Origin: Nocardioides stalactiti
GTDB taxonomy: Bacteria; Actinomycetota; Actinomycetes; Propionibacteriales; Nocardioidaceae
Direction: 5' to 3'
Assembly: GCF_014180715.1 (NCBI RefSeq)
Contig: NZ_JACEFC010000033.1
Span: forward strand, 1 to 37,722
DNA length: 37,722 nucleotides
Numbering within the stretch: the first letter of the stretch is position 1; each line of letters begins with the position of its first letter. Shown here piece by piece: positions 8,467 to 16,712 of the stretch. The position numbers and the translations under genes are program-made. The notes under the pieces are model-generated. The model did not search any database. It was not told the origin of the DNA and was given only the letters and a program-made list of their open reading frames with translations.

Positions 8467-10059
8467 TCACGGGACGTTGAGCACCGTCTCGCAGGTCGTC
8501 GCCCGGTCGGTGCCCGTCATGCCGTCGCAGCGGTCGGTCCCGGCGCCGCCGAGCAGGTAGTCGTTGCCGCCGTCCCCGCCGATGCTGTCGTTGCCGCCGG
8601 CCCCGTTGAGGGTGTCGTTGCCGCCCGCTCCGCGGAGCCAGTTCGCCAAGGAGTCGCCGGTGAGCTTGTCGGCGAAGCGGCCGCCGGTCAGCCGTTCGAC
8701 GAGCACGAGGGTGTCGGTACCGGCGCCGGGCGCCTGTCCCGAGGCGGGCGAGGCGGTGACGGGACCGGCGGCCGTGGAGAAGCGGACGGTGTCCGACCCC
8801 GGCCCTCCCACGATGAAGTCGTTGGCCGAACCCGGGATGAGGACGTCGCTGCCCTCGCCCCCGATGAGGTAGTCATCACCCGCGCCCGGGCCTGCGCCCG
8901 CCGAGACCAGCGTGTCGTTGCCCCCGGCGCCGTCGATCTGGTTGAAGGACGCCGTGCCGGCGAGCCGGTCGGCATACGGGCCGCCGGTCACGTGCTCGAA
9001 GCCGTCCGCGACGTCGCTGCCGAACCCCGAGACCACGCCGGTGCCGAGGTCGGCGCGGACCGGGCCGGGCGCGTACTGGAGGTTGAGCGTGTCGAGCCCG
9101 TCGCCGCCGGTCTCGTCGTCGTCCCCGAGCCCGGCCACGACCTGGTCGTCACCGCCGCGGGCGTCCACGAGGTCGTCGCCGGCCCCCGCCTGGATCAGGT
9201 TCTGTGCGTGGTCACCGAAGATCTGGTCGGCGTGCTCGGAGCCGGTGATCGAGGAGACGTTGGTCAAGGTGTCCTGGTGGCCGCCGCTGCTGGCGGTCCC
9301 GGCGACGAGGTCGGCGACGACGCCGGCCGGGGAGTAGAAGTAGGTGACGTGGTCGCCCTGGGGCGCACCGGCGAGACCGGCGATGTAGCCGTCGAGGTAG
9401 TCGCTGCCGTGGCCGCCCTCGAGGCCGTCGCGACCGGCCCCGCCCTGGAGGTTGTCGTCGGCGCCCTCACCGCGGAGTACGTCGTTGCCCTCCCCGCCGT
9501 GGAGCTGGTCGGGGCTGTCGCCGCCGGCGATGTCGTCGTTGCCCGAGCCCCCGAGCAGCAGGTTGGCGTCGCCGTTGCCGAGCAGATGGTCGTTGAACGG
9601 GCTGCCGACGACCGAGGCGATGGCGGAGAGGTGGTCCTGGCCGCTGGCCGCCCAGGTCAGACCGGTCGAGAGGTTCACCCCCACCGGCCCCGGCGCGTCC
9701 TCGTAGACCACGGTGTCGTCGACGGCGCCCTCGCCGTTGCCGTAGACGTAGTCGTTGCCGACGCCGGGGACGAACGTGTTGGTCCCGCCGAGCCCGTAGG
9801 CGACGTCGTTGCCGTCGCCGAGGCAGATCAGGTCGTCGCCCTCGAAGCCGAAGACGGTGTCGTCGCCGCCGAGTGCGGCGACGACGTCGCGCCCGTCGGT
9901 GCCGTTGATCGTGTCCGGTCCCTCGGTGCCGACGTGGGTGGCGCTGACCCCGCGGCAGGTGACGGCGGCGTCCGCTGTCGGGGAGGGGAGCACGAGCAAC
10001 GCGGCGCCAGCGGTGGCGGCGGCGAGGACGAGGCGGGGGGTGGACCGGGGAGCGGACAT
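8467..10059 (-). CDS. Secreted RTX-type calcium-binding repeat protein
   Basis: A 530-residue protein with a Sec signal peptide (residues about 1-32, ending PTADA). Glycine/aspartate nonapeptides of the RTX beta-roll type run through its length ([41 protein letters not shown]), a fold that binds calcium between turns. Between the RTX blocks a module of about 45 residues recurs four times with the pattern APGPV-x3-L-x-TG, a GxD, then V-x-GS-x3-D-x-L-x-G. The start at ATG 10059 is favoured over an ATG ten codons upstream because GGAGGAAA lies directly before it. There is no catalytic domain and no type I secretion gene nearby. It is likely an extracellular or wall-associated structural or adhesive protein. 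Confidence 0.88.
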   Translation of the reverse strand: MSAPRSTPRLVLAAATAGAALLVLPSPTADAAVTCRGVSATHVGTEGPDTINGTDGRDVVAALGGDDTVFGFEGDDLICLGDGNDVAYGLGGTNTFVPGVGNDYVYGNGEGAVDDTVVYEDAPGPVGVNLSTGLTWAASGQDHLSAIASVVGSPFNDHLLGNGDANLLLGGSGNDDIAGGDSPDQLHGGEGNDVLRGEGADDNLQGGAGRDGLEGGHGSDYLDGYIAGLAGAPQGDHVTYFYSPAGVVADLVAGTASSGGHQDTLTNVSSITGSEHADQIFGDHAQNLIQAGAGDDLVDARGGDDQVVAGLGDDDETGGDGLDTLNLQYAPGPVRADLGTGVVSGFGSDVADGFEHVTGGPYADRLAGTASFNQIDGAGGNDTLVSAGAGPGAGDDYLIGGEGSDVLIPGSANDFIVGGPGSDTVRFSTAAGPVTASPASGQAPGAGTDTLVLVERLTGGRFADKLTGDSLANWLRGAGGNDTLNGAGGNDSIGGDGGNDYLLGGAGTDRCDGMTGTDRATTCETVLNVP

Positions 10060-10098
10060 GGCTTTCCTCCGAGAGCAGGAGCTGTTCACCCTCCCTGC

Positions 10099-10115
10099 GT
10101 GACAACCTTTGTCAC
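10099..10115. promoter_or_regulatory. Inverted repeat GTGACAA-N3-TTGTCAC, candidate operator
   Basis: A perfect 7-bp inverted repeat with a three-base spacer in the divergent region between the RTX gene and dapE, about 40 bp before the RTX start. On the minus strand one arm contains TTGTCA, a near match to a -35 hexamer, so a bound protein could block the RTX promoter. No regulator gene is adjacent. Confidence 0.4.
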
Positions 10116-10179
10116 GATCCGACAGGAGCGGGTGCTGTCCTCGACGCTACGAAGGCCGCTGGGCCCGCTCCTAGTACAT

Positions 10180-10212
10180 GATCTGGACCTCGCCGGTGCA
10201 GGATCGGGACCT
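10180..10212 (+). repeat. Imperfect direct repeat upstream of dapE
   Basis: GATCTGGACCT (10180-10190) and GATCGGGACCT (10202-10212) match at 10 of 11 positions with starts 22 bp apart, about two helical turns. They lie 30-60 bp before the dapE start. They could be a tandem binding site; chance is not excluded. Confidence 0.25.
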
Positions 10213-10242
10213 GGCGATGACGGTGCTGGTTGGATGAGGGGC

Positions 10243-11334
10243 ATGTCCGTGGCCCCGCTCGACCTGACGGCCGACGCCGTGACCCTCACCCGCCAGCTCG
10301 TCGACATCGAGTCCGTGTCCCGCAACGAGCAGCAGATCGCCGACGCGGTCGAGGCGGCGCTGCGCACGCTGCCGCACCTCACCGTCGTACGACGGGGGCA
10401 CACGGTCGTCGCGCGGACCGAGCTGGGCAGGCCGAGCCGGGTGGTCATCGCCGGACACCTCGACACCGTCCCGGTCAACGACAACCTGCCGAGCCGGTTG
10501 GAGGGCGACCTCCTGCACGGCCTCGGCACCTGTGACATGAAGGGCGGCGACGCGGTCATCCTGCGGATCGCCGCGACGGTCACCGAGCCCGTCCACGACC
10601 TCACCCTGGTGCTCTACGAGGCCGAGGAGATCGACTCGACGTACAACGGGCTCCGGCTCCTCAGCGAGTCCGACCCCGACCTGCTCACCGCCGACTTCGC
10701 GGTGCTCATGGAGCCGTCGGACGCGGTGGTCGAGGCCGGTTGCCAGGGGACCCTCCGCGTCGACGTCCGGACGACCGGGGAGCGGGCCCACTCGGCCCGG
10801 AGCTGGCGCGGCGTCAACGCGATCCACGGCGCCGCCGACGTCCTCCAGCGGCTCCAGGCCTACGAGGCGCGCAAGCCCGTCATCGACGGCCTGGAGTACC
10901 ACGAGGGGCTCAACGCGGTCGCGATCAGCGGCGGGGTCGCCGGCAACGTGATCCCCGACGAGTGCGTCGTCACCGTCAACTACCGGTTCGCGCCCGACCG
11001 CTCGGAGGAGGAGGCGCTGGCCTACGTGACCGAGTTCTTCGCGCCGTACGACCTCACATTGACCGACTCCGCGCCCGGCGCCCTGCCCGGCCTCGACCGG
11101 CCGGCGGCGAAGGCCTTCATCGAGGCCGTCGGAGGTCCCGACGGCACGGTGAACCCGAAGTTCGGGTGGACCGACGTCGCCCGGTTCACCGCCCTCGGCG
11201 TGCCTGCAGTGAACTTCGGCCCCGGTGACCCGATGCTTGCTCACAAGCAGGAGGAGCACGTGCCGGTCGCGCAGATCGAGCGGTGCGAGCGCCGGCTGCG
11301 CGCGTGGCTCCAGGGTGAGGAGGCCCAGACATGA
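10243..11334 (+). CDS. dapE: Succinyl-diaminopimelate desuccinylase
   Basis: A 363-residue M20-family zinc hydrolase that removes succinate from N-succinyl-LL-diaminopimelate in lysine and peptidoglycan synthesis. Expected residues are present: His72 (AGHLDT), bridging Asp98 (TCDMKGGD), catalytic Glu128 and ligand Glu129 (YEAEEID), Glu157 (MEPSD) and His334 (LAHKQEEH). The dimerisation domain lies about residues 165-275. The start is uncertain between ATG 10234 and ATG 10243; the latter gives [11 protein letters not shown], which fits relatives better, and neither has a well-spaced ribosome binding site. The stop overlaps the next gene by four bases (ATGA at 11331-11334), so the two are co-translated. 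Confidence 0.95.
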   Translation: MSVAPLDLTADAVTLTRQLVDIESVSRNEQQIADAVEAALRTLPHLTVVRRGHTVVARTELGRPSRVVIAGHLDTVPVNDNLPSRLEGDLLHGLGTCDMKGGDAVILRIAATVTEPVHDLTLVLYEAEEIDSTYNGLRLLSESDPDLLTADFAVLMEPSDAVVEAGCQGTLRVDVRTTGERAHSARSWRGVNAIHGAADVLQRLQAYEARKPVIDGLEYHEGLNAVAISGGVAGNVIPDECVVTVNYRFAPDRSEEEALAYVTEFFAPYDLTLTDSAPGALPGLDRPAAKAFIEAVGGPDGTVNPKFGWTDVARFTALGVPAVNFGPGDPMLAHKQEEHVPVAQIERCERRLRAWLQGEEAQT

Positions 11335-12059
11335 CCCGACGTTCCGGACCCGGTCCCCGTCCCAGCAAGGGACGTCCCGAGGGATCGACCACCGACCAGC
11401 GGCTGCTCGACAGCAACGGCGACAGCGACTGGGTCCACACCGATCCGTGGCGCGTCCTGAAGATCCAGGCCGAGTTCGTCGAGGGGTTCAACGACCTCGC
11501 CGAGATCGGTCCCGCGATCGCCGTCTTCGGCTCCGCGCGGATCCAGCCCGACCACCCGGCCTACCAGCTCGGCGTCCAGGTCGGCGGCGCGCTGGTCGAC
11601 GCGGGCTTCACCGTCATCACCGGCGGCGGTCCCGGGGCGATGGAGGCCGCCAACAAGGGGGCGACCGAGGCCGGGGGCGAGAGCATCGGCCTCGGCATCG
11701 AGCTCCCGTGGGAGGCCAAGCTCAACGACTACGTGACGTTCGGCCTCAACTTCCGGTACTTCTTCGTCCGCAAGATGATGTTCGTGAAGTACTCGCAGGG
11801 CTACGTCGTCCTGCCCGGCGGGCTCGGCACCCTCGACGAGATGTTCGAGGCGATGACACTGGCCCAGACCCTCAAGATCACGACGTTCCCGATCGTGCTG
11901 ATGGGGGTCGAGCACTGGACCGGGCTCATCGAGTGGATGCAGGGCACGATGCTCAGCGACGCACGGATCAAGCAGTCCGACATCGACATGCTCACGCTCA
12001 CCGACGACGTCGACGAGGCGGTGGCCCTCATGGTCGCCGCCCGCGACCGCCACGCCTGA
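11331..12059 (+). CDS. TIGR00730 / LOG-family Rossmann-fold protein
   Basis: A 242-residue protein of the LOG (lysine decarboxylase-like) family. Members studied elsewhere hydrolyse nucleoside 5'-monophosphates such as cytokinin ribotides, releasing ribose 5-phosphate. The Rossmann elements are visible: AVFGSAR (64-70), [14 protein letters not shown] (98-111) and the signature PGGLGTLDE (162-170). An N-terminal extension of about 40 mostly polar residues is typical of the longer actinobacterial form. It overlaps dapE by ATGA. As I recall, a LOG gene also follows dapE closely in M. tuberculosis. Its substrate in this organism cannot be told from sequence. Confidence 0.88.
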   Translation: MTRRSGPGPRPSKGRPEGSTTDQRLLDSNGDSDWVHTDPWRVLKIQAEFVEGFNDLAEIGPAIAVFGSARIQPDHPAYQLGVQVGGALVDAGFTVITGGGPGAMEAANKGATEAGGESIGLGIELPWEAKLNDYVTFGLNFRYFFVRKMMFVKYSQGYVVLPGGLGTLDEMFEAMTLAQTLKITTFPIVLMGVEHWTGLIEWMQGTMLSDARIKQSDIDMLTLTDDVDEAVALMVAARDRHA

Positions 12060-12075
12060 GCAGGACGGAGCCGTC

Positions 12076-12345
12076 GTGCCCCAAGCGATCATGTGGCTCT
12101 TCGCCGTCCTCATCGTGCTGGCGATGGGCGGCATCGCGATGCTCGCCGCCGGTCGGGGCGAGCCCATGAAGCCGGCGTACGACGACCGACCCGATGCACG
12201 GGTGCCGGCCGACCGACCGCTGACGGCCGACGACCTGCGGCGGGTCCGCTTCTCGCTGGCCTTCCGTGGCTACCGGATGTCGGAGGTCGACGCGCTGCTC
12301 GCCCGGTTGGCGCACGAGCAGGAACGACGCGCTGACCCGGAGTGA
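12076..12345 (+). CDS. DivIVA-domain membrane protein
   Basis: An 89-residue protein. Residues about 5-25 (IMWLFAVLIVLAMGGIAMLA) form one membrane segment. After a short linker, residues about 49-82 match the DivIVA N-terminal motif (LTADDLRRVRFSLAFRGYRM, then SEVDALLARL), including the RGY...EVD signature. DivIVA-type domains bind curved membrane at poles and septa and recruit growth or division proteins. Here the domain is C-terminal to a transmembrane anchor and there is no long coiled coil, so it is not the main Wag31/DivIVA. GTG 12076 is preceded by a weak GGACGGAG. It lies 16 nt after the LOG gene, probably in the same operon. Confidence 0.8.
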   Translation: MPQAIMWLFAVLIVLAMGGIAMLAAGRGEPMKPAYDDRPDARVPADRPLTADDLRRVRFSLAFRGYRMSEVDALLARLAHEQERRADPE

Positions 12346-12378
12346 CGGCCTCTGCTGCGCAGCGCGCGGGGCATGAGG

Positions 12379-12384
12379 GATAAT
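12379..12384 (+). promoter_or_regulatory. Candidate -10 element before DUF3117 (GATAAT)
   Basis: GATAAT is one base from the TATAAT consensus and unusually AT-rich for this DNA. It lies 74 nt before the DUF3117 ATG, giving a leader of about 68 nt. The -35 is not clear. Confidence 0.45.
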
Positions 12385-12458
12385 GGAGGTGAACCCGCGC
12401 AGGCTGCACCGACGGGTCGACCAGTCTGCCTTGGATGAATTGGGAAGTGGGGTGCCGC

Positions 12459-12626
12459 ATGGCGGCGATGAAGCCTCGGACCGGTGACGGTCCGCTGGAG
12501 GTCACCAAGGAGGGCCGGGGCATCGTGATGCGCGTCCCGCTCGAGGGCGGTGGCCGCTTGGTCGTCGAGCTCAACGCCGAGGAGGCAGGTGCCCTCGGTG
12601 ACGCGCTCAAGAACGTCGTCGGGTGA
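12459..12626 (+). CDS. DUF3117 family protein
   Basis: A 55-residue protein starting MAAMKPRTGDGPLEVTKEGR and ending GALGDALKNVVG, a highly conserved actinobacterial family of unknown function with a conserved length of about 55. The ATG at 12459 is preferred over one eight codons upstream because family members begin MAAMKPRTGDGP. The middle (GIVMRVPLEGGGRLVVELNA) looks like two beta strands followed by a helix. It overlaps the aminopeptidase gene by GTGA (12623-12626), suggesting coupling. Cytoplasmic, with no visible catalytic residues. Confidence 0.93.
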   Translation: MAAMKPRTGDGPLEVTKEGRGIVMRVPLEGGGRLVVELNAEEAGALGDALKNVVG

Positions 12627-14236
12627 CGGAGCCCGTTCTTCCTAGCCAGGTTTCACCCCCGGAGGTCGCGCTCAGCGGTCTCCTCCCGGCCGCCATCGTC
12701 GGCGTCGACGTGGTGGCGGTCCCCGTGTTGCCGGACGGCAGCAGCGACGAACCGGGCGTGCTGCTCGGGCCCGGCGCGGCCGAGCTGAGCGAGGCGGTGG
12801 AGGTCGATCTCCTCGCGGTGGCCGAGCTGCGCCGGATGACCGGTGCCGTCGGCGAGGTCGTCGAGGTTCCCGTGCCGCTCGGCACGGCGGCCAACCCGGA
12901 CCTGCGTCTCGCGCTGCTCGTCGGCGTGGGCGCGGCGCGTCCGATCGACGTACGACGTGCCGGCGCTGCCCTGGCGCGGGCGGTCCGCGACCACGACGCC
13001 GTCGCGACGTCCGTCCCGGACGTCGCCCCGGACCCGTCCGGCGAGGACGGGCCCACGCGCGAGGAGATGGTCGAGGCGTTCGTCGCCGGCGTCATGCTCG
13101 GGTCGTTCGAGTTCCACTGGCGCTCCGCGGGCCCGCAGCGCCGTCCCGTGCGCCGGGTCGTCGTCGCGCTCCCGTCCGGCGGTCCCGAGCGGACGACGCT
13201 CGACCAGGCGCTCCTCGACCGGGCGGTCGCCCTCGGAGGAGCCGGGTGGCGATCGCGCACCCTCGCCACGGTCCCCAGCAACCTCAAGAACCCTGCCTGG
13301 CTGGCCGAGCAGGCCCGGGCCGTCGCGGCCGAGGCCGGCCTCGAGCTCCGCGTCTGGGACGAGGCCGACCTCGAGCGCGAGGGCTTCGGGGGCATCCTCG
13401 GCGTGGGACGCGCCTCGGCCTCCCCGCCCCGCCTCGTCCGACTCGACTACACGCCGCCCGGGGTGTCCGGTCGCGCGGCGAAGAAGCTGCCCCACATCGT
13501 GCTCGTGGGCAAGGGCATCACCTTCGACACCGGCGGGCTCTCGCTCAAGCCCGGCGCCAGCATGGTGTCGATGAAGCGCGACATGACCGGCGGCGCCGTG
13601 GTGCTGTCGACCCTCGCCGCGCTCGCCGACGTCGGCTGCCCGGTCCGGGTGACCGGCCTGGTCCCGGCGGCCGAGAACGCGGTCTCCGGGTCGGCGATCC
13701 GGCCGGGCGACGTCATCCGCCACTGGGGTGGTCGCACCAGCGAGGTGACCAACACCGACGCGGAGGGACGCCTCGTCCTCGCCGACGCCTTGGCCTACGC
13801 CGCCGCCGAGCTCGACCCGACGGTGCTCGTCGACGTCGCCACCCTCACCGGGGCGATGAAGATCGCGCTGGGCCAGCAGCTGGGCGGCTTCTTCGCCACC
13901 GACGACGCGCTCGCGGCAGCGATCACCGCCGCGGGGGAGCGCGCCGGCGAGCCGGTCTGGCGGATGCCCCTGTACGCGGGCTACGAGGACCGGCTGGCCT
14001 CCAAGGTGGCCGACGCCGACAACGCCGCCGGCAGCCCCGGCGCGATCACGGCCGCGCTGTTCCTGCGGCACTTCACGGGTGGCCTGCCGTGGGTCCACCT
14101 CGACATCGCCTCGGTCGGTGACGTCGAGAAGGAGCTGCACGAGTGGACCGTCGGGCCGTCCGGCTTCGGCGCGCGCCTGCTGCTCACCTGGCTCGGGCAG
14201 CCCGAGCCGCTCGCCGGGCTCACCGGCACCGACTGA
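12623..14236 (+). CDS. pepA: Leucyl aminopeptidase, M17 family
   Basis: A 537-residue cytosolic aminopeptidase, normally hexameric with two metals per subunit, releasing N-terminal residues such as leucine during peptide turnover. The C-terminal catalytic domain holds the active-site Lys297 (GKGITFDTGGLSLKPGA), metal-ligand region SMKRDMTGGA and the family signature NTDAEGRLVLADAL (from residue 377). The N-terminal macro-like domain is about residues 1-180. The start is GTG 12623, overlapping the DUF3117 stop. The YdhR-like gene follows 42 nt after its stop. Confidence 0.95.
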   Translation: MTEPVLPSQVSPPEVALSGLLPAAIVGVDVVAVPVLPDGSSDEPGVLLGPGAAELSEAVEVDLLAVAELRRMTGAVGEVVEVPVPLGTAANPDLRLALLVGVGAARPIDVRRAGAALARAVRDHDAVATSVPDVAPDPSGEDGPTREEMVEAFVAGVMLGSFEFHWRSAGPQRRPVRRVVVALPSGGPERTTLDQALLDRAVALGGAGWRSRTLATVPSNLKNPAWLAEQARAVAAEAGLELRVWDEADLEREGFGGILGVGRASASPPRLVRLDYTPPGVSGRAAKKLPHIVLVGKGITFDTGGLSLKPGASMVSMKRDMTGGAVVLSTLAALADVGCPVRVTGLVPAAENAVSGSAIRPGDVIRHWGGRTSEVTNTDAEGRLVLADALAYAAAELDPTVLVDVATLTGAMKIALGQQLGGFFATDDALAAAITAAGERAGEPVWRMPLYAGYEDRLASKVADADNAAGSPGAITAALFLRHFTGGLPWVHLDIASVGDVEKELHEWTVGPSGFGARLLLTWLGQPEPLAGLTGTD

Positions 14237-14278
14237 CCACCCGCCCCGCTCGACCGCCCGACCGACCAAGGAGAAGAT

Positions 14279-14617
14279 GTGAAGGGTCTGACCGTCCGCT
14301 GGTCGCTCGCCGATGCCCCCGAGGGTGTCGAGGAGCAGCTCTCGTCCTACGTCGCCGACACCTCCCACGCCCGGTTCACCGGCATGGCGGGACTCTCCTA
14401 CAAGACCTGGCGGATGGTGCCGGGTGCCTGGTTCGAGGGGTGCTACGTCTTCGCGGACGACGCGACCCGTGCCGCGTTCCAGGAGACCTTCACCGCCGGT
14501 GCTGCGGAGTCGCCGGGCTCGCTGATCATCGGCAGTGCGCCGGTGCTCATCGAGCCGTGCGACGTCGTCGCCATCGCCGAGGGCGGCATCGGCTTCGCGG
14601 CCACGCCCCGCGCCTGA
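14279..14617 (+). CDS. YdhR-like putative monooxygenase (ferredoxin-like fold)
   Basis: A 112-residue protein with features of the YdhR/ABM-like dimeric alpha+beta barrel family: an N-terminal strand (LTVRWSLADAP), the segment GMAGLSYKTWRMVPGAWFEG and a Y-x-F-ADDATRAAFQETF helix. Members are proposed to act on aromatic compounds without cofactors, but few are tested. The start is GTG 14279, five bases after AAGGAG. The ATG two bases earlier (14277) is out of frame and stops at once. Probably the last gene of the pepA unit and convergent with the O-methyltransferase, with a 22-bp gap. Confidence 0.65.
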   Translation: MKGLTVRWSLADAPEGVEEQLSSYVADTSHARFTGMAGLSYKTWRMVPGAWFEGCYVFADDATRAAFQETFTAGAAESPGSLIIGSAPVLIEPCDVVAIAEGGIGFAATPRA

Positions 14618-14639
14618 GCCCGTCCCCGGGCCGGCGCGG

Positions 14640-15305
14640 TCAGTCCTCCTCGGGAGCCCAGACCTTCTTGGCCAGCAGCAGTCCGTCGCCGACGGGCAGC
14701 AGCACGGGCACCAGGCCCTTGGTCGCCGCGACCTCCTGGACCAGGTCGCGGATCGCGACGGTCTGGTCGTCGCGCTGCGCCGGGTCGGCGACCCGGTCGT
14801 GCCAGAGGGCGTTGTCGAACGCGACGACGCCGCCCGGGCGGAGCAGGCGCATCGCCTCGGCCAGGTAGGCGCCGTACTCACGCTTGTCGCCGTCGGCGAA
14901 CACGAGGTCGTAGTGCCCGTCGGTCAGGCGGGGGAGCACGTCGAGCGCGCGGCCCGCGATCGTGCGGACCCGCTGCGGTGCGATGCCCTCGTCCTTGAAC
15001 GACTCGCGCGCCAACCGTTGGTGCTCGGCCTCGATGTCGACGGTCGTGAGGACACCGTCGGGGCGCATGCCGCGCAGCAGCCAGAGTCCGGAGACGCCCG
15101 CCCCGGTGCCGATCTCGACGACCGCGCGGGCGTCGAGGACGGCAGCGAGGAAGCGCAGCGCGGCCCCCGCACCGTTGCCGACAGCGACCGCACCGACCTC
15201 CTCTGCGCGGGCCCGGGCCGCCTTGATCACGTCGTCCTCGACGACGTAGGTCTCGGCGTAGGTCCAGCTGGACGGGTTGATCGGCGGGAGCGGAGAGGCG
15301 GCCAC
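14640..15305 (-). CDS. Class I SAM-dependent O-methyltransferase
   Basis: A protein of about 221 residues in the catechol-O-methyltransferase-like family. SAM motif I is VVEIGTGAGVSGLWLLRGM, the acidic strand-2 end is TTVDIE, and the metal/SAM region reads YDLVFADGDKREYGAYLAEA. NALW follows later, where these enzymes have the Asp-Asn metal site. Relatives begin near SWTYAETYVVED. The frame extends to a TTG at 15347. GTG 15305 is chosen because a TACGGT -10 element ends six bases before it; GTG 15311 directly abuts that element. The gene is divergent from sigE, the same arrangement as recalled for Rv1220c-sigE. The substrate is unknown. Confidence 0.9.
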   Translation of the reverse strand: MAASPLPPINPSSWTYAETYVVEDDVIKAARARAEEVGAVAVGNGAGAALRFLAAVLDARAVVEIGTGAGVSGLWLLRGMRPDGVLTTVDIEAEHQRLARESFKDEGIAPQRVRTIAGRALDVLPRLTDGHYDLVFADGDKREYGAYLAEAMRLLRPGGVVAFDNALWHDRVADPAQRDDQTVAIRDLVQEVAATKGLVPVLLPVGDGLLLAKKVWAPEED

Positions 15306-15311
15306 GGTCAC

Positions 15312-15317
15312 ACCGTA
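15312..15317 (-). promoter_or_regulatory. Candidate leaderless -10 element of the O-methyltransferase (TACGGT)
   Basis: The minus strand reads TACGGT, GTGACC, GTG. The six-base gap puts the transcription start at GTG 15305 and no ribosome binding site exists. This spacing is the main reason for choosing that start. Confidence 0.4.
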
Positions 15318-15340
15318 ACGGTCACCCGCCCCGGTCTTGC

Positions 15341-15366
15341 GGAACAACGCGGGGCGACCGATCGTT
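15341..15366 (+). promoter_or_regulatory. ECF (SigE/SigH-type) promoter of sigE: GGAAC-N17-CGTT
   Basis: GGAAC at 15341-15345 and CGTT at 15363-15366 are separated by 17 bases. This is the known consensus layout of envelope- and oxidative-stress ECF sigma promoters in actinobacteria. Transcription would start near 15373, leaving a leader of about 130 nt before sigE. It implies autoregulation or control by a related ECF factor. A second, weaker -10 (TAGGTT, 15451-15456) could give basal expression. Confidence 0.75.
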
Positions 15367-15504
15367 GGCTGGAGCAGTACGACCCGCGGGTGCCCGGCAG
15401 TCCTCAGGCATCCGGAGCCGCTTTCACAGGGTTTCCTCAGGCCAGGGGCATAGGTTCACGACGACCAGGGAGGCAGCACACCGGTGCGGAGAAGGGTGGC
15501 GACC

Positions 15505-16113
15505 ATGAGTGCCGAGCAGGCTGATGCGCTGCCGGTCGAATCGGGCGAGCAGTCGATGGACTGGCACTCCATCGTCGAGCAGCACTCCGACCGCGTCTTC
15601 CGCCTCGCGCTGCGCCTCACCGGCAACCGCCACGACGCCGAGGACCTCACCCAGGAGGTCTTCGTGCGGGTGTTCCGCTCGCTGCACACCTACCAGCCCG
15701 GCACGTTCGAGGGCTGGCTGCACCGGATCACCACCAACCTCTTCCTCGACCAGGCCCGCCGCAAGCAGCGGATCCGGTTCGACGCCCTCTCCGACGAGAG
15801 GGCGGCCCGGATCGCGAGCCCGGGCCTCGAGCCCGGCGCCGCCTACGCCGACCACACCTTCGAGGACGACGTCGAGGCGGCGCTGTCCGCGCTGCCGCCG
15901 GACTTCCGCGCGGCCGTCGTCCTCTGTGACATCGAGGGCCTGACCTACGAGGAGATCGCCGAGATCCTGGGCGCCAAGCTCGGCACCGTCCGCTCCCGGA
16001 TCCACCGTGGGCGCGCGATGCTGCGCGCCGCGCTGGCCCACCGGGCCCCGCAGGGCGAGCGCACGCGGTACGCCGGCCCGGCGCCGCTCGTCGCCGAGCG
16101 CGGGAGGGCCTGA
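15505..16113 (+). CDS. sigE: ECF RNA polymerase sigma factor SigE
   Basis: A 202-residue ECF sigma factor. Region 2 ([51 protein letters not shown]) recognises the -10. Region 4 ([40 protein letters not shown]) carries the HTH for the -35. Position next to the O-methyltransferase, rseA and htrA identifies it as the SigE ortholog for surface stress. ATG 15505 is preceded by GAAGGG at good spacing; a GTG seven codons upstream is less likely. Its TGA overlaps the rseA ATG (TGATG at 16111-16115), coupling sigma and anti-sigma synthesis. The ECF promoter upstream suggests autoregulation. Confidence 0.95.
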   Translation: MSAEQADALPVESGEQSMDWHSIVEQHSDRVFRLALRLTGNRHDAEDLTQEVFVRVFRSLHTYQPGTFEGWLHRITTNLFLDQARRKQRIRFDALSDERAARIASPGLEPGAAYADHTFEDDVEAALSALPPDFRAAVVLCDIEGLTYEEIAEILGAKLGTVRSRIHRGRAMLRAALAHRAPQGERTRYAGPAPLVAERGRA

Positions 16114-16655
16114 TGGGTCACCTCGGCGCTCGGGTGAGCGCGCTCCTCGACGGCCAGCTGTCGCGGGCCGAGGCTGACGAGGCCTGGGCCCACGTCTATG
16201 CCTGCCACGCCTGTCGGGACCTCGTCGAGCGCGAGGGGTGGGTCAAGACCCGCCTGGCGGGCCTGTGCGAGGGCGGCGCGTCCCCCGACCTCAAGGGCTC
16301 CCTGCTGAGCCTGACGCCCGGGGAGCAGTTCCTCGCCGAGGCGCGTCACGGTGGCGGTGTCCGCCGGGGCGTCAGTGTCGCGGTCATCGGCGGCGGCACC
16401 CTCGGCGCGGCCATGGTGGGCGTGCTCGCGCTCGGCTTCGGTCCGGGTCCGGCCGGTGTCGACCGCCGGCCGCCCGTGTCGCGCGTGGAGACCCCCGCCG
16501 TCAGCGAGACCGACGCGGAGGCCCCGAGCACCGGTGACCGCCAGGCCCCGGTGCGGGCCACCCACGTCGTCGTCGCCGAGCGGGCCGGCACCGCGTCGGT
16601 CCCGGTCCTCGCGGCCGCCGTGCTGCCCGACTGGGTCGCCCACCTGCTGCCCTGA
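16113..16655 (+). CDS. rseA: Anti-sigma-E factor with zinc-binding ZAS motif
   Basis: A 180-residue protein. The N-terminal anti-sigma domain (LGARVSALLDGQLSRAEADE) contains the ZAS zinc motif H27-x3-C31-x2-C34 (HVYACHAC), which binds ECF sigma factors. Residues about 86-112 (GVSVAVIGGGTLGAAMVGVL) are a likely membrane segment, followed by a low-complexity outer region of about 70 residues. It would hold SigE inactive at the membrane until stress. A GGGAGG ribosome binding site lies within the end of sigE. The M. tuberculosis homolog is degraded after stress signalling; whether this one is cannot be seen. Confidence 0.9.
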   Translation: MGHLGARVSALLDGQLSRAEADEAWAHVYACHACRDLVEREGWVKTRLAGLCEGGASPDLKGSLLSLTPGEQFLAEARHGGGVRRGVSVAVIGGGTLGAAMVGVLALGFGPGPAGVDRRPPVSRVETPAVSETDAEAPSTGDRQAPVRATHVVVAERAGTASVPVLAAAVLPDWVAHLLP

Positions 16656-16675
16656 GCACCGCTCCGGAGGCCGCG

Positions 16676-16687
16676 GAGCCATGGCTC
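16676..16687. repeat. 12-bp palindrome in the rseA-htrA gap
   Basis: GAGCCATGGCTC is perfectly self-complementary and lies midway in the 57-bp gap between rseA and htrA. It could be an operator for htrA or a weak RNA hairpin. Nothing else supports it. Confidence 0.25.
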
Positions 16688-16712
16688 AGGGGGCATCGGC
16701 GATGATGGGCCC

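Noticed and set aside
12383..12487. Short ATG frame overlapping the start of DUF3117 in another frame
   Set aside because: Thirty-four codons with no ribosome binding site and no hydrophobic or structured character. The GATAAT promoter overlaps its start, so it is more likely 5' leader of DUF3117.
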